From contig CM056380.1 in NCBI GenBank assembly GCA_029718625.1, positions 11,745,909 to 11,809,908 on the forward strand: 64,000 nt of DNA. Reading direction: 5' to 3'. Below, one piece after another: positions 14,101-29,100 of this stretch. This DNA comes from Synaphobranchus kaupii (lineage: Eukaryota > Chordata > Actinopteri > Anguilliformes > Synaphobranchidae). The notes beneath the pieces are model-generated. The model ran no database searches. It saw only the letters and a list, made by a program, of their open reading frames with translations, and was not told the DNA's origin. Each line of letters starts with the position of its first letter. The stretch's first letter is position 1. The translations under genes and the position numbers were made by a program.

Positions 14101-17100
14101 CCACAACTACATCAGCTTCAATCACAACAGCTGCCCCCACAACTACATCAGCTCCAACCACAACAGCTGCCCCCACAACTACATCAGCTCCAACCACAAC
14201 AGCTGCCCCCACAACTACATCAGCTCCAACCACAACAGCTGCCCCCACATCTACATCACCTCCAACCCCAACAGCTGCCCCCACAACTACTTCAGCTCCA
14301 CCCACAGCAGGTGCCACCACAACTACATCAGCTCCAACCACAACAGCTGCCGCAACAACTACATCAGCTCCAACCACAACAGCTGCCACCACAACTACAT
14401 CAGCTCCAACCACATCAGCGGCCCTAACAACTACCTCTGCTCCAACCACAACAGCTGCCCCCACAACTACATCAGCTCCAACCACATCAGTGGCCCTTAC
14501 AACTACCTCTGCTTTAACCACAACGGCTGTCCTCACAACTACAACAGCTTCAACCACAGCAGCTGCCAACACACCTCCATTAGCTCCATCAACAACAGCT
14601 GCTCCACCAACTACCTCTGCTCCAACCACAATGGCTGTGCCCACAACTTCTTTGGCTCCAACCACAGCAGGTGCCACCACAACTACATCAGCTCCAACCA
14701 CAACAGCTGCCCCCACAACTACTTCTGATCCAACCACAACAGCTGCACCGACAACTACATCAGCTCCAATTCCAACAGCTGCCCCCGCAACTACATCAGC
14801 TCCAAACACAACAGCTGCCCCCACGACTACATCAGCTCCAACCACAACAGCTGCCCCCACAACTACATCATCTCCAACCACAACAGCTGCCCCCATGACT
14901 ACATCAGCTCCAACCACAACAGCTGCCCCCACAACTACATCAGCTCCAACCCCAACAGCCGCCCTAACAACTACCTCTGCTCCAACCACAACTGCTGCCC
15001 CCACAACTACTTCAGCTCCAACCACAGCAGGTGCCACCACAACTACATCAGCTCCAACCACATCAGCGGCCCTAACAACTACCTCTGCTCCAACCACAAA
15101 AGCTGCCCCCACAACTACATCAGCTCCAACCACATCAGTGGCCCTTACAACTACCTCTGCTTTAACCACAACGGCTGTCCTCACAACTACAACAGCTTCA
15201 ACCACAGCAGCTGCCAACACACCTCCATTAGCTCCATCAACAACAGCTGCTCCAACAACTACCTCTGCTCCAACCACAATGGCTGTGCCCACAACTTCTT
15301 TGGCTCCAACCACAGCAGGTGCCACCACAACTACATCAGCTCCAACCACAACTGCTGCCCCCACAACTACTTCAGCTCCACCCACAGCAGGTGCCACCAC
15401 AACTACATCAGCTCCAACCACAACAGCTGCCGCAACAACTACATCAGCTCCAACCACAACAGCTGCCCCCAGAACTACCTCAGCTCCAACCTCAACAGCT
15501 GCCCCCACAACTACATCAGCTCCAACCACAACAGCTGCCCCCACAACTACGTTCGGTCCAACCACAACAGCTGCCCCCACAACTACTTCAGCTTCAACCA
15601 CAACGGCTGTCCCCAAAACTACAACAGCTTCAACCACATCAGCTGCCACCACACCTCCATTAGCTGAAACCACAACAGTTGCCCCAACAACTACATCAGC
15701 TCCAACCACAACAGCTGCACCCAGAACTACATCAGCTCCAACCACAACAGCTGCCCCCACAACTACATCAGCTCCAACTACAACAGCTGCCCCCACAACT
15801 ACGTTCGGTCCAACCACAACAGCTGCCTCCACAACTACTTCAGCTCCAACCACAACTGCCGTCCCCACAACTACATCAGCTCCAACCATAACAGCTGCCC
15901 CCACAACTACATCAGCTCCAACCACAACAGCTACATCAGCTCCAACCACAACAGCTGCCCCCACAACTACATCACCTCCAACCACAACAGCTGCCCCCAC
16001 ATCTACATCAGCTCCAACCCCAACAGCTGCCCTAACAACTATGTCTGCTCCAACCACAACGGCTGTCCCCACAACTACAACATCTTCAACCACAGCAGCT
16101 GTCGCCACAACTACATCAGCTCCATCAACAACAGCTGCTCCAACAACTACCTCTGCTCCAACCACAACGGCTGTGCCCACAACTACTTTGGCTCCAACCA
16201 CAGCAGGTGCCACCACAACTACATCAGCTCCAACCACAACAGCTGCCCCCACAACTACTTCAGATCCAACCACAACAGCTGCCCCGACAAATACATCAGC
16301 TCCAATTCCATCAGCTGCCCCCACAACTACATCAGCTCCAACCACAACAGCTGCCCCCACAACTACATCAGCTCCAACCCCAACCGCCGCCCTAACAGCT
16401 ACCTCTGCTCCAACCACAACATCTGCCCCCACAACTACTTCAGCTCCTACCACAGCAGGTGCCAAAACAACTACATCAGCTCCAACCACAACAGCTGCCC
16501 CTACAACTACATCAGCTCCAACCACATCAGCGGCCCTAACAACTACCTCTGCTCCAACCACAACAGCTGCCCCCACAACTACATCAGCTCCAACCACATC
16601 AGCGGCCCTTACAACTACCTCTGCTTCAACCACAACGGCTGTCCCCACAACTACAACAGCTTCAACCACAGCAGCTGCCACCACACCTCCATTAGCTCAA
16701 ACCACAACAGCTGCCCCCACAACTAAATCAGCTCCAACCACAACAGCTGCCCCCACAATTACATCAACTCCTACCCCAACAGCTGCCCTAAGAACTACAT
16801 ATGCTCCAACCACAACGGCTGTCCCCACAACTACAACAGCTCCAATCACAACAGCTGCCCCCACAACTACTTCAGCTCCAATCCCAACAGCTGTTCCCAC
16901 AACAACTACAGCTCCAACAACAACAGCTGTGCCCACAACTACATCAGCTCCAAGCACAGCAACAACGCTCACCACCAGTTTAGCTCCAACCACAACAGCT
17001 GCACCCACAACTCCATCAGCTCCAACCACAACAGCTGCACCCACAACTCCATCAACTCCAAACACAACAGCTGCCCCCACAACTACTTTAGCTCCAATCA

Positions 17101-20100
17101 CAACAGCTGTTCCCACAACTACAAGAACTCCAACCTCAACAGCTACCCCCACAACTACTTTATCTCCACCTACAACAGCTGCCCCCACAACTACATCAGC
17201 TCCAACCACAACAGCTGCACCCACAACTACATCAGCTCCAAGCACAACACCAACGCCCATGACCAGTTTAGCTCCAACCACAACTGATGTACCCACAACT
17301 CCATCAGCTCCAACCACAACAACTGCACCCACATCTACATCAACTCCAACAACATCTACAGCACCCATTCCTACTGCAGCCCAAACTAAAACTGCCGCCC
17401 AGACTACAACTTCAGCTCCTACAACATCTATACCTTCGACAACAACCAACAGTCCCTCCCCAACTGCCACTGCTGCCCCCACTATAAGTTCTGCCCCGAC
17501 TACAACTACCATGCCACCAACATCAGCCAAAAACATTATTATCCTCCTGGCGTTCACCTCGCAGGACCTCTTCACTCCTGACCTCGCAGATCCTTTGTCC
17601 CAGGCTTTTATTAATAGAGCGCAACTGATCAGGGACCTGGTGAGTCTGAATACTTCAGTTACTTCTTTCTTGTATTAAGAACAAATCCACACATTTTACA
17701 ATATCCAGTCGTTTGTTACCTTTGTAATGAATAAACAAAGATTAATTAAAATAGTTTGTGATAGTATTTTTATAAAGTATTTCCTTAAATAATCATTCTT
17801 CTGTTTTCAGCTTGAACCCATCTACAGACTCTCATATCCATCCTTTGTCAGCCTGATCGTCAAAAGATTCAGGTGAGTTCAGATATACATGAGTCTGTAC
17901 TATAGTATGTCTGTAAGTGTGTGTCTGCCTTTTTCTTGAGGTTGTGAACACATTTGCTCATGACCATGTGTGATCTATATATCTATGTTCTGTTCTAGGC
18001 AAGGCTCAGTTATCACAGAAACAGAGATGACCTTCCGTACTTCAAGTTCATCACCCAATGATGATCAGGTGGAAAGCAGCCTGTTAAATGTATTGGAAAA
18101 CACAACTGTCTCAGAGCTCAATATTGATCCCAGCTCTATTACAGCCAAATCAATATCAGCCACTATTACGACGGCTGCACCCACTACTACTGCAGCCCAA
18201 ACTACAACTGCAGCCCTGACTATGACTGTAGGTCTCTCAACTACTGGACACCTGACAACAACTGAGGCTCCCAGCACAACAGTAGGTCCAACTACCAGTG
18301 CAGCCACAACAAAAACTGCAGCCCCCACTACAACTGCAGCACCCACTACAACAGCAAACATGGCTACAACTGAAACTCCCTCAACAACTGGAGCCCCAAC
18401 TACAACTGCAGCCCCCAGTACAACTGCATCCCCGACAACAACTGCAGGCCCCACTACAACTACAGCTTCCTCTACAACTGGAGCCCCAACTATAACTGCA
18501 GCCCCCAGTACAACTTCAGCCCCGACAACAACTGCAGGCCCCACAACTACTGTAGCTCCAACCACAACAGCTGCCCCCACGACTACATCAGCTCCAACCA
18601 CAACAGCTGCCCCCACAACTACATCAGCTCCAACCCCAACAGCCGCCCTAACAACTACCTCTGCTCCAACCACAACAGCTGCCCCCACAACTACATCAGC
18701 TGCAACCACAACAGCTGCCCCCACAACTACGTTCGCTCCAACCACAACAGCTGCCCCCACAACTACTTCATCTCCAACCACAACTGCTGCCCCCACAACT
18801 ACATCAGCTCCAACCACAACAGCTGCCCCCACAACTACATCAGCTGCAACCACAACAGCTGCCCCCACAACTACGTTCGCTCCAACCACAACAGCTGCCC
18901 CCACAACTACATCAGCTCCAACCACAACAGCTGCCCCCACAACTACATCAGCTGCAACCACAACAGCTGCCCCCACAACTACGTTCGCTCCAACCACAAC
19001 AGCTGCCCCCACAACTACATCAGCTCCAACCACAACAGCTGCCCCCACAACTACATCAGCTCCAACCACAACAGCTGCCCCCACAACTACATCAGCTGCA
19101 ACCACAACAGCTGCCCCCACAACTACGTTCGCTCCAACCACAACAGCTGCCCCCACAACTACATCAGCTCCAACCACAACAGCTGCCCCCACAACTACAT
19201 CAGCTCCAACCACAACAGCTGCCCCCACAACTACATCAGCTCCAACCACAACAGCTGCCCCCACATCTACATCACCTCCAACCACAACAGCTGCCCTAAC
19301 AACTACCTCTGCTCCAACCACAACGGCTGTCCCCACAACTACAACATCTTCAACCACAGCAGCTGCCGCCACAACTACATCAGCTCCATCAACAACAGCT
19401 GCTCCAACAACTACTTCTGATCCAACCACAACAGCTGCCCCGACAACTACATCAGCTCCAATTCCAACAGCTGCCCCCACAACTACATCAGCTCCAACCC
19501 CAACAGCTGCCCTAACAACTACCTCTGCTCCAACCACAAGAGCTGCCCCCACAACTACATCAGCTCCAACCACAGCAGGTGCCACCACAACTACATCAGC
19601 CCCAACCACAACAGCTGCCCCCACAACTACATCAGCTCCAACCACAACAGCTGCCCCCACAACTACGTTCACTCCAACCACAACAGCTGCCGCCACAACT
19701 ACTTCAGCTCCAACCACAACTGCTGCCCCCACAACTACATCAGCTCCAACCACAACAGCTGCCCCCACAACTACATTAGCTCCAACCACAACAGCTGCCC
19801 CCACAACTACATCAGCTCCAACCACAACAGCTGCCCCCACAACTACTTCAGCTCCAACCACAACAGGTGCCCCCACATCTACATCACCTCCAACCCCAAC
19901 AGCTGCCCCCACAACTACTTCAGCTCCACCCACAGCAGGTGCCACCACAACTACATCAGCTCCAACCACAACAGCTGCCGCAACAACTACATCAGCTCCA
20001 ACCCCAACAGCCGCCCTAACAACTACCTCTGCTCCAACCACAATGGCTGTGCCCACAACTTCTTTGGCTCCAACCACAGCAGGTGCCACCACAACTACAT

Positions 20101-23100
20101 CAGCTCCAACCACAACAGCTGCCCCCACGACTACATCAGCTCCAACCACAACAGCTGCCCCCACAACTACTTCTGATCCAACCACAACAGCTGCCCCGAC
20201 AACTACATCAACTCCAATTCCAACAGCTGCCCCCACAACTACATCAGCTCCAACCCCAACAGCCGCCCTAACAACTACCTCTGCTCCAACCACAACAGCT
20301 GCCCCCACAACTACATCAGCTCCAACCACAACAGCTGCCCCCACAACTACTTCAGCTCCAACCACAACAGGTGCCCCCACATCTACATCACCTCCAACCC
20401 CAACAGCTGCCCCCACAAGTACTTCAGCTCCACCCACAGCAGGTGCCACCACAACTACATCAGCTCCAACCACAACAGCTGCCGCAACAACTACATCAGC
20501 TCCAACCCCAACAGCCGACCTAACAACTACCTCTGCTCCAACCACAACAGCTGCCCCCACAACTACTTCAGCTCCAACCACAGCAGGTGCCACCACAACT
20601 ACATCAGCTCCAACCACAACAGCTGCCCCAACAACTACATCAGCCCCAACCACAACAGCTGCCCCCACAACTACATCAGCTCCAACCACAACAGCTGCCC
20701 CCACAACTACGTTTACTCCAACCACAACAGCTGCCCCCACAACTACTTCAGCTCCAACCACAACTGCTGCCCCCACAACTACATCAGCTTCAATCACAAC
20801 AGCTGCCCCCACAACTACATCAGCTCCAACCACAACAGCTGCCCCCACAACTACATCAGCTCCAACCACAACAGCTGCCCCCACAACTACATCAGCTCCA
20901 ACCACAACAGCTGCCCCCACAACTACTTCAGCTCCACCCACAGCAGGTGCCACCACAACTACATCAGCTCCAACCACAACAGCTGCCCCCACAACTACAT
21001 CAGCTCCAACCACAACAGCTGCCCCCACATCTACATCACCTCCAACCCCAACAGCTGCCCCCACAACTACTTCAGCTCCACCCACAGCAGGTGCCACCAC
21101 AACTACATCAGCTCCAACCACAACAGCTGCCGCAACAACTACATCAGCTCCAACCACAACAGCTGCCACCACAACTACATCAGCTCCAACCACATCAGCG
21201 GCCCTAACAACTACCTCTGCTCCAACCACAACAGCTGCCCCCACAACTACATCAGCTCCAACCACATCAGTGGCCCTTACAACTACCTCTGCTTTAACCA
21301 CAACGGCTGTCCTCACAACTACAACAGCTTCAACCACAGCAGCTGCCAACACACCTCCATTAGCTCCATCAACAACAGCTGCTCCAACAACTACCTCTGC
21401 TCCAACCACAATGGCTGTGCCCACAACTTCTTTGGCTCCAACCACAGCAGGTGCCACCACAACTACATCAGCTCCAACCACAACAGCTGCCCCCACAACT
21501 ACTTCTGATCCAACCACAACAGCTGCACCGACAACTACATCAGCTCCAATTCCAACAGCTGCCCCCGCAACTACATCAGCTCCAACCACAACAGCTGCCC
21601 CCACGACTACATCAGCTCCAACCACAACAGCTGCCCCCACAACTACATCAGCTCCAACCACAACAGCTGCCCCCATGACTACATCAGCTCCAACCACAAC
21701 AGCTGCCCCCACAACTACATCAGCTCCAACCCCAACAGCCACCCTAACAACTACCTCTGCTCCAACCACAACTGCTGCCCCCACAACTACTTCAGCTCCA
21801 ACCACAGCAGGTGCCACCACAACTACATCAGCTCCAACCACATCAGCGGCCCTAACAACTACCTCTGCTCCAACCACAAAAGCTGCCCCCACAACTACAT
21901 CAGCTCCAACCACATCAGTGGCCCTTACAACTACCTCTGCTTTAACCACAACGGCTGTCCTCACAACTACAACAGCTTCAACCACAGCAGCTGCCAACAC
22001 ACCTCCATTAGCTCCATCAACAACAGCTGCTCCAACAACTACCTCTGCTCCAACCACAATGGCTGTGCCCACAACTTCTTTGGCTCCAACCACAGCAGGT
22101 GCCACCACAACTACATCAGCTCCAACCACAACAGCTGCCCCCACAACTACTTCTGATCCAACCACAACAGCTGCACCGACAACTACATCAGCTCCAATTC
22201 CAACAGCTGCCCCCGCAACTACATCAGCTCCAACCACAACAGCTGCCCCCACGACTACATCAGCTCCAACCACAACAGCTGCCCCCACAACTACATCAGC
22301 CCCAACCACAACAGCTGCCCCCACGACTACATCAGCTCCAACCACAACAGCTGCCCCCACAACTACATCAGCTCCAACCCCAACAGCCGCCCTAACAACT
22401 ACCTCTGCTCCAACCACAACTGCTGCCCCCACAACTACTTCAGCTCCAACCGCAGCAGGTGCCACCACAACTACGTTCGCTCCAACCACAACAGCTGCCC
22501 CAAGAACTACATCAGCACCAACCACAACAGCTGCCCCCACAACTACATCAGCTCCAACCACAACAGCTGCCCCCACAACTACGTTCGCTCCAACCACAAC
22601 AGCTGCCCCCACAACTACTTCAGCTCCAACTACAACTGCTGCCCCCACAACTACATCAGCTCCAACCACAATAGCTGCCCCCACAACTACATCAGCTCCA
22701 ACCACAACAGCTGCCCCCACAACTACATCAGCTCCAACCACAACAGTTGCCCCCACAACTACATCAGCTCCAACCACATCTGCGGCCCTTACAACTACCT
22801 CTGCTTTAACCACAACGGCTGTCCCCACAACTAAAACAGCTTCAACCACAGCAGCTGCCACCACACCTCCATTAGCTCAAACCACAACAGTTGCCCCATC
22901 AATGACATCAGCTCCAACCACAACAGCTGCGACCACAACTACATCAGCTCCAACCACAACAGTTGCCCCCACAACTACATCAGCTCCAACCGCAACAGCT
23001 GCCCTAACAACTGCCTCTGCTCCAACCACAACAACTGCCCCCACAACTACAACAGCTCCAACCACAACAGCTGCCCCCACAACTACTTTAGCTCCAACCA

Positions 23101-26100
23101 CAACAGCTGCCCCCACAACTACCTCTGCTCCAAACACAACAACTGCCCCCACAACTACAACAGCTCCAACCACAACACCTGCCCTGACAACTACTTCAGC
23201 TCCAATGACAACAGCATATGCCCACAAAACCACATCATCTCCAAGGACAACAGCTGCCCCCACAACTACTTTATCTCCAACCACAGCAGGTGCCACCACA
23301 ACTACATCAGCTCCAACCACAACAGCTGCCCCCAGAAGTACATCAGCTCCATCCACAACAGCTGCCCCCACAACTACGTTCGGTCCAACCACAACAGCTG
23401 CCCACACAACTACGTTCGGTCCAACCACAACAGCTGACCCCACAACTAGTTTAGCTCCAACCACAACTGCTGCCCCCACAACTACATCAGCTCCAACCAC
23501 AACAGCTGCCCCCACAACTACATCAGCTCCAACCACATCAGCGGCCCTTACAACTACCTCTGCTTTAACCACAACGGCTGTCCCCACAATTATAACAGCT
23601 TCAACCACAGCAGCTGCCACCACACCTCCATTAGCTCAAACCACAACAGTTGCCCCAACAACGACATCAGCTCCAACCACAACAGCTGCGACCACAACTA
23701 CATCACCTCCAACCCCAACAGCTGCCCCCACAACTACTTCAGCTCCACCCACAGCAGGTGCCACCACAACTACATCAGCTCCAACCACAACAGCTGCCGC
23801 AACAACTACATCAGCTCCAACCACAACAGCTGCCCCCAGAACTACCTCAGCTCCAACCTCAACAGCTGCCCCCACAACTACATCAGCTCCAACCACAACA
23901 GCTGCACCCACAACTACGTTCGGTCCAACCACAACAGCTGCCCCCACAACTACTTCAGCTTCAACCACAACGGCTGTCCCCACAACTACAACAGCTTCAA
24001 CCACATCAGCTGCCACCACACCTCCATTAGCTCAAACCACAACAGTTGCCCCAACAACTACATCAGCTCCAACCACAACAGCTGCACCCAGAACTACATC
24101 AGCTCCAACCACAACAGCTGCCCCCACAACTACATCAGCTCCAACCACAACAGCTGCCCCCACAACTACGTTCGGTCCAACCACAACAGCTGCCTCCACA
24201 ACTACTTCAGCTCCAACCACAACTGCCGTCCCCACAACTACATCAGCTCCAACCATAACAGCTGCCCCCACAACTACATCAGCTCCAACCACAACAGCTA
24301 CATCAGCTCCAACCACAACAGCTGCCCCCACAACTACATCAGCTCCAACCACAACAGCTGCCCCCACATCTACATCAGCTCCAACCCCAACAGCTGCCCT
24401 AATAACTATGTCTGCTCCAACCACAACGGCTGTCCCCACAACTACAACATCTTCAACCACAGCAGCTGTCGCCACAACTACATCAGCTCCATCAACAACA
24501 GCTGCTCCAACAACTACCTCTGCTCCAACCACAACGGCTGTGCCCACAACTACTTTGGCTCCAACCACAGCAGGTGCCACCACAACTACATCAGCTCCAA
24601 CCACAACAGCTGCCCCCACAACTACTTCAGCTCCAACCACAACAGCTGCCCCCACAACTACATCAGCTCCAACCCCAACCGCCGCCCTAACAGCTACCTC
24701 TGCTCCAACCACAACATCGGCCCCCACAACTACTTCAGCTCCTACCACAGCAGGTGCCAAAACAACTACCTCTGCTCCAACCACAACAGCTGCCCCTACA
24801 ACTACATCAGCTCCAACCACATCAGCGGCCCTAACAACTACCTCTGCTCCAACCACAACAGCTGCCCCCACAACTACATCAGCTCCAACCACATCAGCGG
24901 CCCTTACAACTACCTCTGCTTCAACCACAACGGCTGTCCCCACAACTACAACAGCTTCAACCACAGCAGCTGCCACCACACCTCCATTAGCTCAAACCAC
25001 AACAGCTGCCCCCACAACTAAATCAGCTCCAACCACAACAGCTGCCCCCACAATTACATCAACTCCTACCCCAACAGCTGCCCTAAGAACTACATATGCT
25101 CCAACCACAACGGCTGTCCCCACAACTACAACAGCTCCAACCACAACAGCTGCCCCCACAACTACTTCAGCTCCAATCCCAACAGCTGTTCCCACAACAA
25201 CTACAGCTCCAACAACAACAGCTGTGCCCACAACTACATCAGCTCCAAGCACAGCAACAACGCTCACCACCAGTTTAGCTCCAACCACAACAGCTGCACC
25301 CACAACTCCATCAGCTCCAACCACAACAGCTGCACCCACAACTCCATCAACTCCAAACACAACAGCTGCCCCCACAACTACTTTAGCTCCAATCACAACA
25401 GCTGTTCCCACAACTACAAGAACTCCAACCTCAACAGCTACCCCCACAACTACTTTATCTCCACCTACAACAGCTGCCCCCACAACTACATCAGCTCCAA
25501 CCACAACAGCTGCACCCACAACTACATCAGCTCCAAGCACAACACCAACGCCCACGACCAGTTTAGCTCCAACCACAACTGATGTACCCACAACTCCATC
25601 AGCTCCAACCACAACAACTGCACCCACATCTACATCAACTCCAACAACATCTACAGCACCCATTCCTACTGCAGCCCAAACTAAAACTGCCGCCCAGACT
25701 ACAACTTCAGCTCCTACAACATCTATACCTTCGACAACAACCAACAGTCCCTCCCCAACTGCCACTGCTGCCGCCACTATAAGTTCTGCCCCGACTACAA
25801 CTACCATGCCACCAACATCAGCCAAAAACATTATTATCCTCCTGGCGTTCACCTCGCAGGACCTCTTCACTCCTGACCTCGCAGATCCTTTGTCCCAGGC
25901 TTTTATTAATAGAGCGCAACTGATCAGGGACCTGGTGAGTCTGAATACTTCAGTTACTTCTTTCTTGTATTAAGAACAAATCCACACATTTTACAATATC
26001 CAGTCGTTTGTTACCTTTGTAATGAATAAACAAAGATTAATTAAAATAGTTTGTGATAGTATTTTTATAAAGTATTTCCTTAAATAATCATTCTTCTGTT

Positions 26101-29100
26101 TTCAGCTTGAACCCATCTACAGACTCTCATATCCATCCTTTGTCAGCCTGATCGTCAAAAGATTCAGGTGAGTTCAGATATACATGAGTCTGTACTATAG
26201 TATGTCTGTAAGTGTGTGTCTGCCTTTTTCTTGAGGTTGTGAACACATTTGCTCATGACCATGTGTGATCTATATATCTATGTTCTGTTCTAGGCAAGGC
26301 TCAGTTATCACAGAAACAGAGATGACCTTCCGTACTTCAAGTTCATCACCCAATGATGATCAGGTGGAAAGCAGCCTGTTAAATGTATTGGAAAACACAA
26401 CTGTCTCAGAGCTCAATATTGATCCCAGCTCTATTACAGCCAAATCAATATCAGCCACTATTACGACGGCTGCACCCACTACTACTGCAGCCCAAACTAC
26501 AACTGCAGCCCTGACTATGACTGTAGGTCTCTCAACTACTGGACACCTGACAACAACTGAGGCTCCCAGCACAACAGTAGGTCCAACTACCAGTGCAGCC
26601 ACAACAAAAACTGCAGCCCCCACTACAACTGCAGCACCCACTACAACAGGAAACATGGCTACAACTGAAACTCCCTCAACAACTGGAGCCCCAACTACAA
26701 CTGCAGCCCCCAGTACAACTGCATCCCCGACAACAACTGCAGGCCCCACTACAACTACAGCTTCCTCTACAACTGGAGCCCCAACTATAACTGCAGCCCC
26801 CAGTACAACTTCAGCCCCGACAACAACTGCAGGCCCCACAACTACTGTAGCTCCAACCACAACAGCTGCCCCCACGACTACATCAGCTCCAACCACAACA
26901 GCTGCCCCCACAACTACATCAGCTCCAACCCCAACAGCCACCCTAACAACTACCTCTGCTCCAACCACAACAGCTGCCCCCACAACTACATCAGCTGCAA
27001 CCACAACAGCTGCCCCCACAACTACGTTCGCTCCAACCACAACAGCTGCCCCCACAACTACTTCATCTCCAACCACAACTGCTGCCCCCACAACTACATC
27101 AGCTCCAACCACAACAGCTGCCCCCACAACTACATCAGGTCCAACCACAACAGCTGCCCCCACAACTACATCAGCTCCAACCACAACAGCTGCCCCCACA
27201 TCTACATCACCTCCAACCCCAACAGCTGCCCCCACAACTACTTCAGCTCCACCCACAGCAGGTGCCCCCACAACTACATCAGCTCCAACCCCAACAGCCG
27301 CCCTAACAACTACCTCTGCTCCAACCACAACAGCTGCCCCCACAACTACATCAGCTCCAACCACAACAGCTGCCCCCACAACTACGTTCGCTCCAACCAC
27401 AACAGCTGCCCCCACAACTACTTCATCTCCAACCACAACTGCTGCCCCCACAACTACATCAGCTCCAACCACAACAGCTGCCCCCACAACTACATCAGGT
27501 CCAACCACAACAGCTGCGCCCACAACTACATCAGCTCCAACCACAACAGCTGCCCCCACATCTACATCACCTCTAACCCCAACAGCTGCCCCCACAACTA
27601 CTTCAGCTCCACCCACAGCAGGTGCCACCACAACTACATCAGCTCCAACCACAACAGCTGCCGCAACAACTACATCAGCTCCAACCACAACAGCTGCCCC
27701 CACAACTACATCAGCGGCCCTAACAACTACCTCTGCTCCAACCACAACAGCTGCCCCCACAACTACATCAGCTCCAACCACATCAGCGGCCCTTACAACT
27801 ACCTCTGCTTTAACCACAACGGCTGTCCCCACAACTACAACAGCTTCAACCACAGCAGCTGCCACCACACCTCCATTAGCTCAAACCACAACAGTTTCCC
27901 CAACAACGACATCAGTTCCAACCACAACAGCTGCGACCACAACTACATCACCTCCAACTCCAACAGCTGCCCCCACAACTACTTCAGCTCCACCCACAGC
28001 AGGTGCCACCAAAACTACATCAGCTCCAACCACAACAGCTGCCGCAACAACTACATCAGCTCCAACCACAACAGCTGCCCCCACAACTACTTCATCTCCA
28101 ACCACAACTGCTGTCCCCACAACTACATCAGCTCCAACCACAACAGCTGCCCCCACAACTACATCAGCTGCAACCACAACAGCTGCCCCCACAACTACGT
28201 TCGCTCCAACCACAACAGCTGCCCCCACAACTACATCAGCTCCAACCACAACAGCTGCCCCCACAACTACATCAGCTGCAACCACAACAGCTGCCCCCAC
28301 AACTACGTTCGCTCCAACCACAACAGCTGCCCCCACAACTACATCAGCTCCAACCACAACAGCTGCCCCGACAACTACATCAGCTCCAACCACAACAGCT
28401 GCCCCCACAACTACATCAGCTGCAACCACAACAGCTGCCCCCACAACTACGTTCGCTCCAACCACAACAGCTGCCCCCACAACTACATCAGCTCCAACCA
28501 CAACAGCTGCCCCCACAACTACATCAGCTCCAACCACAACAGCTGCCCTAAGAACTACAACAGCTCCAACCACAACAGCTGCCCCCACAACTACTTTAGC
28601 TCCAACCACAACAGCTGCCCCCACAACTACCTCTGCTCCAACCACAACAACTGCCCCCACAACTACAACAGCTCCAACCACAACACCTGCCCTGACAACT
28701 ACTTCAGCTCCAATGACAACAGCAAATGCCCACAAAACCACATCATCTCCAAGGACAACAGCTGCCCCCACAACTACTTTATCTCCAACCACAGCAGGTG
28801 CCACCACAACTACATCAGCTCCAACCACAACAGCTGCCCCCAGAAGTACATCAGCTCCAACCACAACGGCTGTCCCCACAACTACAACATCTTCAACCAC
28901 AGCAGCTGCCGCCACAACTACATCAGCTCCATCAACAACAGCTGCTCCAACAACTACTTCTGATCCAACCACAACAGCTGCCCCGACAACTACATCAGCT
29001 CCAATTCCAACAGCTGCCCCCACAACTACATCAGCTCCAACCCCAACAGCTGCCCTAACAACTACCTCTGCTCCAACCACAAGAGCTGCCCCCACAACTA

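Noticed and set aside
7670..17100. Antifreeze glycoprotein polyprotein (Thr-Ala-Ala repeats)
   Set aside because: The repeat is 12 residues with TTT and AP/SAP blocks, not a strict Thr-Ala-Ala tripeptide. The processing spacers of such polyproteins are absent and SEA domains are present.
7115..17639. Yeast cell-wall or flocculin-type Thr-rich protein
   Set aside because: Similar composition is common to such proteins, but regular GT-AG introns splitting SEA domains indicate an animal mucin.
18065..22864. Antisense ORFs of Val/Gly/Ala repeats (up to 1,599 codons, and many others)
   Set aside because: They are the reverse complement of the mucin repeat. They end at PPLAQ-type markers rather than at gene-like boundaries, and the + strand has splice sites, phases and SEA domains.
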